DNA of 46,935 nt. Source: Prochlorococcus sp. AG-436-O11 (lineage in GTDB: Bacteria > Cyanobacteriota > Cyanobacteriia > PCC-6307 > Cyanobiaceae). This document shows positions 32,291 through 41,145 of this stretch, piece after piece. The notes under the pieces were generated by a model that saw only the letters and a program-made list of their open reading frames with translations, had not been told where the DNA came from and did not search any database. Made by a program: the position numbers and the translations under genes. Where the stretch lies: positions 1 to 46,935 of the forward strand of contig QCPO01000012.1 of the NCBI GenBank assembly GCA_003212535.1, written 5' to 3'. Every line of letters starts with the position of its first letter. Position 1 is the first letter of the stretch.

Positions 32291-33592
32291 ATGAGTAATA
32301 GTTTTTATAAAAATCGAAGATTAAAGTCAATAATTTTTTTTGTTGCTTGTTCTTTGTTAACTATTACTCCACATGCGTTTGATATTGAAAATTTTTCTTA
32401 CCTTATATTTGCTAGTTGTTTAGTTATTGCATTTTATGGGTTATTAGTTATTTCGAAAAATATTAATAGGATAAATCTTTCAAATACCTTTAACAAAAAC
32501 CTTACTGAAAACAAGTTACCTGTTCTTGATATTTTAGTTGCAGCAAGAGATGAAGAGAATGTAATCGCAAGATTAGTTGAAAGATTATTCAATTTAGATT
32601 ATCCAACCAATAAATTAAATATTTATATAATCGATGATGGTAGTTCTGATAAGACTCCTTTAATTTTAGATCGTTTATCTAAGGAATATGCTCAATTAAA
32701 AATCATAAGTAGGTCTCCAAATGCTGGTGGAGGTAAGTCTGGGGCATTAAATTATGCTTTGAAGTTTACACAAGGCGAATGGTTGTTAGTTTTAGATGCT
32801 GATGCGCAATTAAAAAAAGATACATTAATAAGATTATTTAGTTTTGTACAGGAGGGTTCTTGGTCTGCGGTTCAATTAAGAAAATCAGTCATGAATGTCA
32901 ATAAGAATTTTTTAACTTCCTGTCAATCAATGGAGATGGCTATGGATGCAATCTTTCAATACGGAAGATTAACTGTGGCTGGAGTATCTGAATTAAGAGG
33001 AAATGGGGAATTAATTAAAAAGGATATCTTATTGGAATGTGGTGCATTTAATGAGGATACTGTAACGGATGATCTGGATTTAAGTTTAAGATTATTACTT
33101 GCAAAATCCAGAATTGGAATTTTATGGAATCCTCCAGTAATGGAGGAAGCAGTTGAAAATTTAACTGCCTTGTTTTCACAAAGGCAAAGATGGGCGGAGG
33201 GAGGTTTACAAAGATTTTTTGATTATGGCGATCAGTTATTGACTAAAAAGATTGATAATTTACAGAAATTTGATTTGACTTATTTTTTTATCTTGCAATA
33301 TGGCTTGCCTATAATTTCTATGCTTGATTTGATTTTGAGTATTGCTTTAGTTGAAACACCCATTTATTGGCCAATTTCTCTTACTGCGTTTACTATTTCA
33401 GGTATTGCTTTTTGGTATGGCACTTCTTGTCTCAGCGAGGGTCCAGTTGCGCAAAATAAAAACTTGTTAATGATATTTTTATCGGTTTTTTATTTATCAC
33501 ATTGGTTTTTAGTAATACCTTGGGTAGCACTAAAAATGTCTATTTTTCCTAAAAAGATTCTTTGGAAAAAAACTCTTCATACTGGAGTTTAA
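32291..33592 (+). CDS. Membrane glycosyltransferase, family 2 (processive-type)
   Basis: A GT2 enzyme using a nucleotide-sugar donor. Two membrane helices lie near the N-terminus. The GT-A domain shows IDDGSSDKT, LVLDADA (the DxD metal site), TDDLDLSLRL and the QRQRWAEGG motif of processive synthases (QxxRW type). Further helices close the C-terminus. I chose the ATG at 32291 (433 residues). A longer frame begins at 32243, overlapping the SpoIID gene by 20 bases, but its extra 16 residues look non-conserved. Next to a peptidoglycan-active protein it may make or modify a cell-envelope polysaccharide; the product is unknown. It ends one base before the convergent dnaX stop. Confidence 0.88.
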   Translation: MSNSFYKNRRLKSIIFFVACSLLTITPHAFDIENFSYLIFASCLVIAFYGLLVISKNINRINLSNTFNKNLTENKLPVLDILVAARDEENVIARLVERLFNLDYPTNKLNIYIIDDGSSDKTPLILDRLSKEYAQLKIISRSPNAGGGKSGALNYALKFTQGEWLLVLDADAQLKKDTLIRLFSFVQEGSWSAVQLRKSVMNVNKNFLTSCQSMEMAMDAIFQYGRLTVAGVSELRGNGELIKKDILLECGAFNEDTVTDDLDLSLRLLLAKSRIGILWNPPVMEEAVENLTALFSQRQRWAEGGLQRFFDYGDQLLTKKIDNLQKFDLTYFFILQYGLPIISMLDLILSIALVETPIYWPISLTAFTISGIAFWYGTSCLSEGPVAQNKNLLMIFLSVFYLSHWFLVIPWVALKMSIFPKKILWKKTLHTGV

Positions 33593-33593
33593 A

Positions 33594-35372
33594 TTATTCA
33601 TCTAAATCAATAATTTCCCCGTTAAAAAATTTTGCTAGGTTTTTAGAACTATTATCATAACTTTCTATGGGTGAAAGCTTTTCGGTTAGATTAGATTCTT
33701 GATTCTCTATAGTCTTAGTCGTTTGGGAATCATTTGTTTTTTCTTGTGAGTTCTTCAATTTGCTAGTTGTTAATTGTTGTCTAGAGAAATTCAGCTTTAT
33801 TTGTTCTCCAAATATCTTTTTTACTGCATTTTCAATTACAACTTTTCTGCTTTTGATCATATTTTCCCAGTTTGGGGATAATGCGATTTCGATTTCACCT
33901 GAATTAACACTTACAAGTTCTGCTTGTTGAGAGAGTAACATTTTTGTTGATGGCAATTCTAATTTTGACAGTATTAGCTCCCATTTTTCTTTCAAGTCAA
34001 GAGATTCATTATTTTTTTGTATTTCGTTAGAAATGTTTGTTTCATTAACAAATTCCACGTCTTCTAAACTTTCTGATTTATTTTGCTTCTGGATTGTATT
34101 AGAAATATTTTCTTTATTAATTAATTCTTGATTATCTAGATTTTCTGATTTAATTTGTTTGTTAAATTCATGAGAAATATTTTCTTTACTAATCAATGCT
34201 TGGTTCTGTATATTTCCTGAACCATTTTGATTCTCAAAATTATGCTTGATTGAATTATTAGTGTTATATTCTATCTTTTCTGTTTCCAGAAGACTTGTTA
34301 AGTGTATTTCTAACCAAAGTCTTGGATTGTCACTTGTTTTAATCTGATATTCAACATTTTTCAGCTTATTATGCCATTCAATGATTTTTGTTTTATTTAA
34401 ACTCTTTGCAAACTTATTTAATTCACTTTGAAATTCAATAGATGTATAATACAGATCTGAATATGTATTATTTATTGAATTTAATAATAAATCTCTTGTG
34501 ATATTTAATATTCCAATAATTATTTGATTAGGTTCGTTTCCTTTGTCATACAATTTGTTGCAACTTAATAATAATAATTCTGGATTATTATCAATTAACG
34601 CATTAATAAGATTAATTAAATCAATTTCTGCGATCTCTCCAAGTAAGTTTTGAACATTTTCCGTAGTTATTCCCTCTGGAAGAAGGCTTAGTTGGTCTAG
34701 AAGACTTTGTGCATCTCTCATCCCACCATGAGATCTTTTTGCAATAATTTTTAATGCTTGATCTTGAAACTTTATTGATTCTTTTTTAGCTATGTGACAA
34801 AGATGGTGAAAAATATCATCAGAGCTAATTCTTCTAAAATCAAATTTTTGACATCTACTTTGTATTGTAGTTAAAACCCTTTCAGGATTAGTAGTCGCAA
34901 GAATGAACACAACTCTTGAAGGAGGTTCCTCTATGGTTTTCAGTAAAGCATTTGAAGCAGCGGTTGAAAGCATATGACATTCATCAATAACATAAACTTT
35001 CCATCTTGCTTGAGAGGGTGCAAATCTTGCTCTATCAATTATTTCTCTGATATTTTCAACCCCCGTATTAGATGCCGCATCGATCTCGATAATGTCTAGT
35101 GCATTCCCCTCAGTAATTTGTCTACATAATTCACATTTCCTACAAGGATTTGCTGTTGGCTGGTCAAATGATAGACAATTTAAAGACTTGGCGAATATTC
35201 TTGCACTTGATGTTTTACCGGTACCCCTAGGACCATTAAACAGATAAGCAGGCGCAATTTTTTTTGACAATAAAGCTTGCTTTAATGTTGTTGATATAAA
35301 TTCTTGACCCACTAATTCATCAAGGTTATTTGGCCTATATTTTTGATGAAAAGGTTTATGAGTATTCTGCAT
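33594..35372 (-). CDS. dnaX: DNA polymerase III subunits tau/gamma (DnaX)
   Basis: The clamp-loader ATPase of the replisome. 592 residues. The AAA+ module has Walker A GPRGTGKT (47-54), a zinc-binding CRKCELC (77-83), Walker B VYVIDECHML and sensor 1 ILATTNPERV. The collar domain runs to about 365. A low-complexity linker (377-460) is built of 24-residue repeats. The tau-specific C-terminal domain starts near LKEKWELILSKLELPS. An A7 tract at codons 452-454 could produce a gamma-like short form (see findings). No intein is present, unlike in some cyanobacterial dnaX genes. It lies downstream of clpX (58 bases) on the same strand. Confidence 0.95.
   Translation of the reverse strand: MQNTHKPFHQKYRPNNLDELVGQEFISTTLKQALLSKKIAPAYLFNGPRGTGKTSSARIFAKSLNCLSFDQPTANPCRKCELCRQITEGNALDIIEIDAASNTGVENIREIIDRARFAPSQARWKVYVIDECHMLSTAASNALLKTIEEPPSRVVFILATTNPERVLTTIQSRCQKFDFRRISSDDIFHHLCHIAKKESIKFQDQALKIIAKRSHGGMRDAQSLLDQLSLLPEGITTENVQNLLGEIAEIDLINLINALIDNNPELLLLSCNKLYDKGNEPNQIIIGILNITRDLLLNSINNTYSDLYYTSIEFQSELNKFAKSLNKTKIIEWHNKLKNVEYQIKTSDNPRLWLEIHLTSLLETEKIEYNTNNSIKHNFENQNGSGNIQNQALISKENISHEFNKQIKSENLDNQELINKENISNTIQKQNKSESLEDVEFVNETNISNEIQKNNESLDLKEKWELILSKLELPSTKMLLSQQAELVSVNSGEIEIALSPNWENMIKSRKVVIENAVKKIFGEQIKLNFSRQQLTTSKLKNSQEKTNDSQTTKTIENQESNLTEKLSPIESYDNSSKNLAKFFNGEIIDLDE
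33993..34244 (-). repeat. dnaX: Three and a half copies of a 72-base (24-residue) repeat in the DnaX linker
   Basis: Residues 377-400, 401-424, 425-448 and 449-460 align without gaps. Each full unit ends in a SKENIS / NKENIS / NETNIS block and carries a central hydrophilic GN/SENL/SESL block after N/Q/K-rich sequence. The copies are diverged at the DNA level, so this is an old or relaxed duplication, and the segment is probably disordered. Confidence 0.8.
34012..34018 (-). other. dnaX: A7 tract in dnaX followed at once by a stop in the -1 frame
   Basis: The coding strand reads CAA AAA AAT AAT at codons 452-455. A -1 ribosomal slip, or one extra A added by RNA polymerase, turns this into CAA AAA AAA TAA. 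The product would end after about 454 residues, without the tau-specific domain. This is a candidate site only. Confidence 0.4.
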
Positions 35373-35430
35373 TTATTATTCTTAGTTAAAAATAACTAAG
35401 GTTCAGTTTGTGGAACTACAGGTTTAATCA

Positions 35431-36789
35431 TTAGGCAGATTCTTTAATAATCCTTTTTGAACCGGAAGGAAGTTTAACAATTTTGGATGAAAATAGATTA
35501 TCTACCATTTTTTTGGTAATTTTGTATTCTTTTACATCTTCTTGAGAAGGAAGAGAATACATTATATCAAGCATTAACTCTTCAATAATTGACCTTAAAG
35601 CTCTTGCTCCTGTTTTTCTATTATAAGCTTCTTTAGCTATTGCTTCGACAGAATCAGCTTCAAAGGTTAATTCAACATTATCCATACTTAGTAATGTTTT
35701 AAATTGCTTTACTAATGCGTCTCTTGGTTCTGTAAGGATAGATTCTAAAGTTTCTTGAGTAAGACGCTCTAATACTGCGCAGACCGGAATTCTTCCGATG
35801 AATTCCGGAATTAAACCGTATTTTACTAAGTCATCTAGTTCTATATTTTTAAGTCCATCCCGTGAGTCAAGTATTTTTTTTGAATCAACTTTTATTGGCT
35901 CATTATTAGTATTAAAACCAATAGAGTGCTTGCCCAGACGTTTTTGAACAATATCCTCTAGACCTATAAATGCCCCTCCACAAATAAATAATATTTGACT
36001 TGTATCGATTTGAATGCAGTCATGATAAGGATGTTTTCTACCCCCTTGAGGAGGAACATTAGCAATTGTGCCCTCAAGCATTTTTAATAATGCTTGTTGA
36101 ACCCCTTCACCTGAGACATCTCTCGTAATTGATGGATTTTCACTTTTTCTGGCTATTTTATCTATCTCATCAATATATATAATTCCTTTTTGAGCTAGCT
36201 CAACATTCATTTCTGACTTTTGTAGAAGTCTTAAAAGGATATTTTCAACATCCTCTCCAACATATCCAGCTTCAGTTAAAGTCGTTGCATCAGCCACGGC
36301 AAAAGGAACATCTAGAAATTCAGCTAATGTTTGAGCTAGTAATGTTTTGCCGCTGCCAGTTGGGCCAATGAGTAATATATTTGATTTCTGCAATTTAGTT
36401 GCATGTGAATTACTATTTTCAGTCTCCTCTTTGACTCTCCACGCTAATCTTTTGTAGTGATTATAGACAGCTACTGATAGTATTTTCTTTGCAGCTTCTT
36501 GTCCAACTACTTGATTATCAAGAAAATTTTTAATTTCTAAAGGCTTAGGGATTGAGTTTAACTCTAAAGGAATAGATTTATCAGATTTTTCAACTGGTAA
36601 CTTTTTCTTTAATTGTTGGGAGTGAGGATACTTTGCTTGATTATCAAGTAATTCTTCATCAAGAATTTCATTGCAAAGATCTATGCACTCATCGCAAATG
36701 TAAACACCAGGTCCAGCTATGAGTTTTCTAACCTGATCTTGTGACTTGCCACAAAATGAACATTTTAGATGGGCGTCAAATTTAGCCAT
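35431..36789 (-). CDS. clpX: ClpX, ATP-dependent unfoldase subunit of ClpXP
   Basis: A hexameric AAA+ unfoldase that recognises tagged substrates and feeds them to ClpP. 452 residues. The N-terminal zinc finger uses Cys10/Cys13 and Cys32/Cys35. Walker A is GPTGSGKT (142-149), followed by the pore loop GYVGED and Walker B IIYIDEID. The ClpP-binding IGF-type tripeptide is present in HSIGFNT. It lies 108 bases downstream of clpP on the same strand, the classic clpP-clpX arrangement, and is followed by dnaX. Confidence 0.97.
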   Translation of the reverse strand: MAKFDAHLKCSFCGKSQDQVRKLIAGPGVYICDECIDLCNEILDEELLDNQAKYPHSQQLKKKLPVEKSDKSIPLELNSIPKPLEIKNFLDNQVVGQEAAKKILSVAVYNHYKRLAWRVKEETENSNSHATKLQKSNILLIGPTGSGKTLLAQTLAEFLDVPFAVADATTLTEAGYVGEDVENILLRLLQKSEMNVELAQKGIIYIDEIDKIARKSENPSITRDVSGEGVQQALLKMLEGTIANVPPQGGRKHPYHDCIQIDTSQILFICGGAFIGLEDIVQKRLGKHSIGFNTNNEPIKVDSKKILDSRDGLKNIELDDLVKYGLIPEFIGRIPVCAVLERLTQETLESILTEPRDALVKQFKTLLSMDNVELTFEADSVEAIAKEAYNRKTGARALRSIIEELMLDIMYSLPSQEDVKEYKITKKMVDNLFSSKIVKLPSGSKRIIKESA

Positions 36790-36897
36790 CGATTCTTAAA
36801 AACTTAAAAAATAAAAAAGGTAGAATATCCCTTACTTATTAGGATTGCTTATAAAATTAGATTCGTCATCATATTCTTAAAATATTACTTTTACTTG

Positions 36898-37533
36898 TCA
36901 TTTTTTAATTACTTTATCTATTAATCCGTACTCAACTGCTTCTGAAGGAGATAAGAAATAGTCCCTTTCAGTGTCTTCGTTTATTTTTTCTAAAGGTTGG
37001 CCTGTGTGGTCAGCTAATAGAGAATTTAATGTTTTTTTGAGAAAAAGTATTTCTTTAGCCTGTATCGCAATTTCTACTGCTTGACCTTGGGCTCCTCCTA
37101 AAGGCTGGTGAATCATTATACGTGAATTAGGCAAAGCTAACCTCTTCCCTTTCGCACCTCCAGACAGAAGAAATGCCCCCATACTTGCAGCAACGCCAAA
37201 GCAGATAGTTGCAACGTCTGGAGAGATTTGTTGCATAGTATCGTATATTGCCATTCCTGCAGTAACAGAGCCCCCCGGCGAATTGATGTAAATTTGGATA
37301 TCTTTTTCAGGATCTTCTGCTTCAAGAAATAATAATTGGGCAACTAGTGAATCTGATACTTGATCATTAATTCCTGTACCTAAAAATATTATCCTTTCCC
37401 TTAATAATCTTGAATAAATATCAAAAGCCCTCTCTCCTCTTCCTGATTGTTCAATAACGGTTGGAACGGATGCATTAATACTTTGAAAAGAATTAATTGA
37501 GCTTTGGATTAAATGTTTTTTTTCAGAATTCAC
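36898..37533 (-). CDS. clpP: ClpP, proteolytic subunit partnered with ClpX
   Basis: A serine protease that forms the degradation chamber of ClpXP. 211 residues. The catalytic triad is visible: Ser117 in AASMGAF, His142 in MIHQPLGG and Asp191 in ERDYF. Cyanobacteria carry several clpP genes; the copy next to clpX is usually named clpP2 and is catalytically active. The N-terminus (1-25) is longer than the mature form, suggesting a processed propeptide. It sits between tig (66 bases upstream) and clpX. Confidence 0.95.
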   Translation of the reverse strand: MNSEKKHLIQSSINSFQSINASVPTVIEQSGRGERAFDIYSRLLRERIIFLGTGINDQVSDSLVAQLLFLEAEDPEKDIQIYINSPGGSVTAGMAIYDTMQQISPDVATICFGVAASMGAFLLSGGAKGKRLALPNSRIMIHQPLGGAQGQAVEIAIQAKEILFLKKTLNSLLADHTGQPLEKINEDTERDYFLSPSEAVEYGLIDKVIKK

Positions 37534-37599
37534 TATAAATAATTGCTTATTTTCTCTAATTTAAGAGTTTTTTTGTTTATTAGTTAGATTTTTCATAAA

Positions 37600-39027
37600 T
37601 TATTTTTTTTCTTTTTTATTTTGTGGTTTTTTGCTTGCCTTCTCTGAAATATTAGTTTTGCCAACTTTTTTAACAGATTCTGGAGTTTTATTGGTTTTCG
37701 TAGTTTTAGTGGTTTTTTCTTTTACTTCTGAGTTTTCTTCAAGCCAAAGTATTAATTTTTCGTTGAGCAAATCGTTTCTAACTATATCGGTTAATTTTTG
37801 AATATCTATTTGTTTGGATGATTTAGAAATTGCATCTCCATATTCTTTCATCTTTATATCAATTTCTTTTTGTTCGACGGTGATATTTTCTTTTTCTGAT
37901 AAGGCTTTTAAAGCTAAATTTCTTTGAACAGTTTTTTCTGCTTGAGGACGTGTTGATTCTGATAATGATTTAACTAATTCTGGAGTAAAAGTTGATTTCA
38001 CATCTAGACCTTGCTGAGCGAACCTTTGTGCTGTTTGTTCAATATTGTTTCTAACTTCAAGATCAATCATTGATTTTGGTATTTCAGCATCTAATTCGTT
38101 GGCTAATGCATCCATTAAAGCTTCAACTTTGATATCTTTTTGAGTTCTTTCAAAGTTATCTTTTAATTGCTTTTCAATATCAACTTTTAATTCCTTTAAG
38201 GATTCTTTATTACCAGATTGTTTTGCGAAATCATCATTAAGCTCAGGCAATTCTTTTCCTTTCAGGTCTTTGAGATGTACTTCAAAAATTGCATCTTTTC
38301 CTCTTGAATCTTCATGAGAATAATCATCAGGGAATTTAAGTTTCAGAGTCTTAGTATCTTCGATTTTCATACCAACAATACCTTCGACGAAACCTGGAAT
38401 CATTTTGTTTTTTTCTAATTCAAGATCCATTGATTCACTGCTTCCTCCATCAATTTCTTTGTTAGAATCTTTATATTTACCTTTAAAACTAACTACAGCA
38501 ATATCTCCCAATTTCGCAGGTCTATTATTAATAGGAACTATAGTTGCGAATTGATTTCTTGATTTTTCTAAGGCTTCATCTATTGACTTAGGGTCAAATT
38601 GACTTTTTGAGATTTCAACTTTAAGGCCTTTAGATTTCTTTAATTTCAATTCGGGAGCTATATCAGTATGGAGCGTAACTTTTAGAGATTTTTCAGGACT
38701 AAAATCTTTAAGTAATGATTCAAATCCATCCACTAATTCTGGTTCACTAAGTGGTTCTATGGCTTTTATCTTTAATGCCTCGTTCCATGATTTATCAATT
38801 ATCTTTTCGAGTGCAGAAGCATGTAATTGGGTAATACCTATTCTTTGAATTAAGACTTGCTTGGGGATTTTCCCAAGTCTAAATCCTGGGATCTTAGCCG
38901 AACGACTAATTGAATTGATTGTTTCATTTATGCATGATTTGCATGTCTCAGATGGTATCTCTAGTTCGAGCGCAATTCTACTTTGAGGCAAAGAGGTTGT
39001 TTTGACTATTAATGCTTCTTTCGTCAT
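37600..39027 (-). CDS. tig: Trigger factor, ribosome-associated chaperone
   Basis: Binds the ribosome at the polypeptide exit via L23 and protects nascent chains; it also has peptidyl-prolyl isomerase activity. 475 residues. The ribosome-docking signature GFRLGKIPK is at 48-56. The PPIase (FKBP-like) region about 160-245 contains LGDIAVVSFKG and the FPDDYSHED segment. The helical arms fill 250-430. The C-terminal 40 residues are a lysine/threonine-rich tail, common in cyanobacterial trigger factors. It heads the tig-clpP-clpX-dnaX run and is divergent from asd. Confidence 0.96.
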   Translation of the reverse strand: MTKEALIVKTTSLPQSRIALELEIPSETCKSCINETINSISRSAKIPGFRLGKIPKQVLIQRIGITQLHASALEKIIDKSWNEALKIKAIEPLSEPELVDGFESLLKDFSPEKSLKVTLHTDIAPELKLKKSKGLKVEISKSQFDPKSIDEALEKSRNQFATIVPINNRPAKLGDIAVVSFKGKYKDSNKEIDGGSSESMDLELEKNKMIPGFVEGIVGMKIEDTKTLKLKFPDDYSHEDSRGKDAIFEVHLKDLKGKELPELNDDFAKQSGNKESLKELKVDIEKQLKDNFERTQKDIKVEALMDALANELDAEIPKSMIDLEVRNNIEQTAQRFAQQGLDVKSTFTPELVKSLSESTRPQAEKTVQRNLALKALSEKENITVEQKEIDIKMKEYGDAISKSSKQIDIQKLTDIVRNDLLNEKLILWLEENSEVKEKTTKTTKTNKTPESVKKVGKTNISEKASKKPQNKKEKK

Positions 39028-39070
39028 GTTTGTTTCAATAAGCCGAAACTTAATTATTTCACATTAAGTG

Positions 39071-39088
39071 ATTTACTTGAAAGTAAAT
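39071..39088. promoter_or_regulatory. 18-base inverted repeat in the tig/asd divergent region
   Basis: ATTTACTT-GA-AAGTAAAT pairs over 8 bases on each side. It is followed on the plus strand by a T-rich stretch, so it could be read as a weak hairpin terminator. Its position between two divergent genes instead favours an operator or promoter-region element. No known regulator is assigned; it does not fit the NtcA GTA-N8-TAC pattern. Confidence 0.35.
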
Positions 39089-39140
39089 TTTTTGATACAG
39101 TAAGAAAAACAATCAATAACATAATTTTTCTATTTTAAGA

Positions 39141-40172
39141 GTGAGAAAAACTCCGTTTTTGCCTAAAAGGCCCTTAAAAGTAGCTGTTTTAGGTTCTTCA
39201 GGTGCTGTGGGATCTGAATTGCTAAACATTCTCGAAGAAAGAGATTTTCCTGTCTCAGAATTACGTTTACTTTCATCCGAGCGTTCAGCAGGAAAAAAAG
39301 TTACGTGGAAAGGAGAAGAATTATTGACTAAAAATACTACTGATAAGGAATTTTTAAGTGTTGATTTGGTTTTAGCTTCAGCGGGCGGAAGTATCTCAAG
39401 AAAATGGCTATCTACAATTAAGGATCAAAATGCTGTTTTAATTGATAATTCAAGTGCATTTAGATTGGAAAATGATGTACCACTTGTTGTTCCTGAAGTT
39501 AACTCTAGTGATGCCTTGAAGCATAATGGCGTAATAGCAAATCCAAACTGCACTACCATATTGCTGACTTTAGTTTTATCTCCTTTGAATAATATTTCTC
39601 CTATAAAAAGAGTAATTATTTCTACTTATCAATCTGTTAGTGGTGCAGGTCAATCAGCGATGGAAGAATTAAAGATTCTAACTGAACGATATTTGAAGGG
39701 TGATCCACAAAGCAGTCAAGTATTGCCTTATTCATTGGCTTTTAACTTGTTTTTACATAATTCACCTATGCTTGCAAATAATTATTGTGAAGAGGAGATG
39801 AAAATGTTAAATGAGACTAGAAAAATATTAAATATGCCTGATTTACAGGTTTCGTCTACATGCGTTAGAGTTCCTGTTCTTAGGGCACATTCTGAATCGA
39901 TTAATATTGAATTTGAAAGTATAGTGAAACCTAAAGATGCTCTAGAAAAATTATCTCAATCAGCTGGTATTGAAATAATAGAAGACTATGAAAACAATAG
40001 ATTCCCTATGCCAAATGATGTTATGGGGCGTGACAATGTGGCAGTTGGAAGGTTAAGGGCTGATATTAGTCATCCTAATGGATTAGAATTATGGTTATGT
40101 GGTGATCAAATAAGAAAAGGTGCAGCACTTAATGCTGTTCAAATAGCTGAATTATTAATCCCAAACAAATGA
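39141..40172 (+). CDS. asd: Aspartate-semialdehyde dehydrogenase
   Basis: Reduces aspartyl phosphate to the semialdehyde, the branch point to lysine, threonine and methionine. 343 residues from a GTG start at 39141; the NADP loop [13 protein letters not shown] follows directly. The active-site cysteine is Cys137 in NPNCTT. The downstream [10 protein letters not shown] segment contains the substrate-binding Arg and the catalytic His. Its stop overlaps the dapA start (ATGA), so the two successive enzymes of the lysine branch are translationally coupled. Confidence 0.96.
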   Translation: MRKTPFLPKRPLKVAVLGSSGAVGSELLNILEERDFPVSELRLLSSERSAGKKVTWKGEELLTKNTTDKEFLSVDLVLASAGGSISRKWLSTIKDQNAVLIDNSSAFRLENDVPLVVPEVNSSDALKHNGVIANPNCTTILLTLVLSPLNNISPIKRVIISTYQSVSGAGQSAMEELKILTERYLKGDPQSSQVLPYSLAFNLFLHNSPMLANNYCEEEMKMLNETRKILNMPDLQVSSTCVRVPVLRAHSESINIEFESIVKPKDALEKLSQSAGIEIIEDYENNRFPMPNDVMGRDNVAVGRLRADISHPNGLELWLCGDQIRKGAALNAVQIAELLIPNK

Positions 40173-41074
40173 TTGCAAACACAGCTAAGCTTTTGAATCC
40201 ATACTTTGGACGCATTTTGACCGCAATGGTCACTCCATTTAAAGAAAATGGAGACCTTGATTATGAACTGGCAATAAAACTCTCAAATCATCTTTTTGAA
40301 AATGGTTCAGATGGTATTGTCCTTTGCGGAACAACTGGAGAATCTCCTACACTTTCATGGGCTGAACAGCATGATTTGTTTATTGCTGTTAAAGGGTCCT
40401 TGAATTCAAGATGTAAGGTAATTGTTGGTACTGGAAGTAATTGTACAAGTGAGGCTATTGAAGCTACAAAAAAAGCATACGAATTCGGGGCGGATGGTGC
40501 ATTAGTTGTTGTTCCTTATTACAATAAACCTCCGCAAGAAGGTCTTTATATACACTTTAGTTCTATTGCTAATGCAGCTAAGGATTTACCTTTAATGCTC
40601 TACAACATACCAGGTAGGACAGGGTGTAGTCTCTTGCCAAATACTGTAAACAAACTTATGAATTTCTCAAATATTCTCAGTATTAAAGCAGCAAGCGGTA
40701 GAATAGAAGAAGTAACTGAGTTAAGGTCTATTTGTGGATCTAAACTCTCTGTATATAGTGGCGATGATTCATTGTTGCTTCCTATGTTATCTGTAGGTGC
40801 TGTTGGTGTAGTGAGTGTGGCTAGTCATTTAGTTGGCTTGCAATTAAAAGACATGATTGAATCATTTCTTAAAGGAAAAGTTTCTAATGCTTTGGAAATA
40901 CATGAAAAACTTCAACCTTTATTCAAAGCACTTTTTATGACAACTAATCCAATTCCAATCAAGGCCGCTTTAGAGCTATCTGGATGGAATGTAGGTAATC
41001 CCAGGAGTCCATTATCACCCTTAACTCTGGATATGAAAGAACAACTCCAACTTATTCTTCAATCCTTAAATTAA
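40169..41074 (+). CDS. dapA: 4-hydroxy-tetrahydrodipicolinate synthase
   Basis: Condenses pyruvate with aspartate semialdehyde, the first committed step to lysine and diaminopimelate. A TIM-barrel protein of 301 residues. The Schiff-base lysine is Lys173 in LSIKAAS and the catalytic tyrosine is Tyr145 in [10 protein letters not shown]; the substrate loop [11 protein letters not shown] is at 53-63. The residue after Lys173 is Ala, where many DapA proteins have Glu (IKEAS). The start overlaps the asd stop by 4 bases. A weak terminator-like hairpin covers its stop codon. Confidence 0.96.
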   Translation: MIANTAKLLNPYFGRILTAMVTPFKENGDLDYELAIKLSNHLFENGSDGIVLCGTTGESPTLSWAEQHDLFIAVKGSLNSRCKVIVGTGSNCTSEAIEATKKAYEFGADGALVVVPYYNKPPQEGLYIHFSSIANAAKDLPLMLYNIPGRTGCSLLPNTVNKLMNFSNILSIKAASGRIEEVTELRSICGSKLSVYSGDDSLLLPMLSVGAVGVVSVASHLVGLQLKDMIESFLKGKVSNALEIHEKLQPLFKALFMTTNPIPIKAALELSGWNVGNPRSPLSPLTLDMKEQLQLILQSLN

Positions 41075-41085
41075 GGATTTTCTTT
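41061..41085 (+). terminator. Weak hairpin with T-rich tail at the end of dapA
   Basis: AATCCTT and AAGGATT form a 7-base stem around a 5-base AAATT loop (the loop's ends can pair too). It is followed by TTCTTT. The stem has only two G-C pairs and overlaps the stop codon, so it may reduce rather than stop transcription before rnj. Confidence 0.4.
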
Positions 41086-41145
41086 GACTTGATAATTAAA
41101 TAAAATTTATTTGATTACAAGTAGGTTTTTATAAATTTCAAAATT

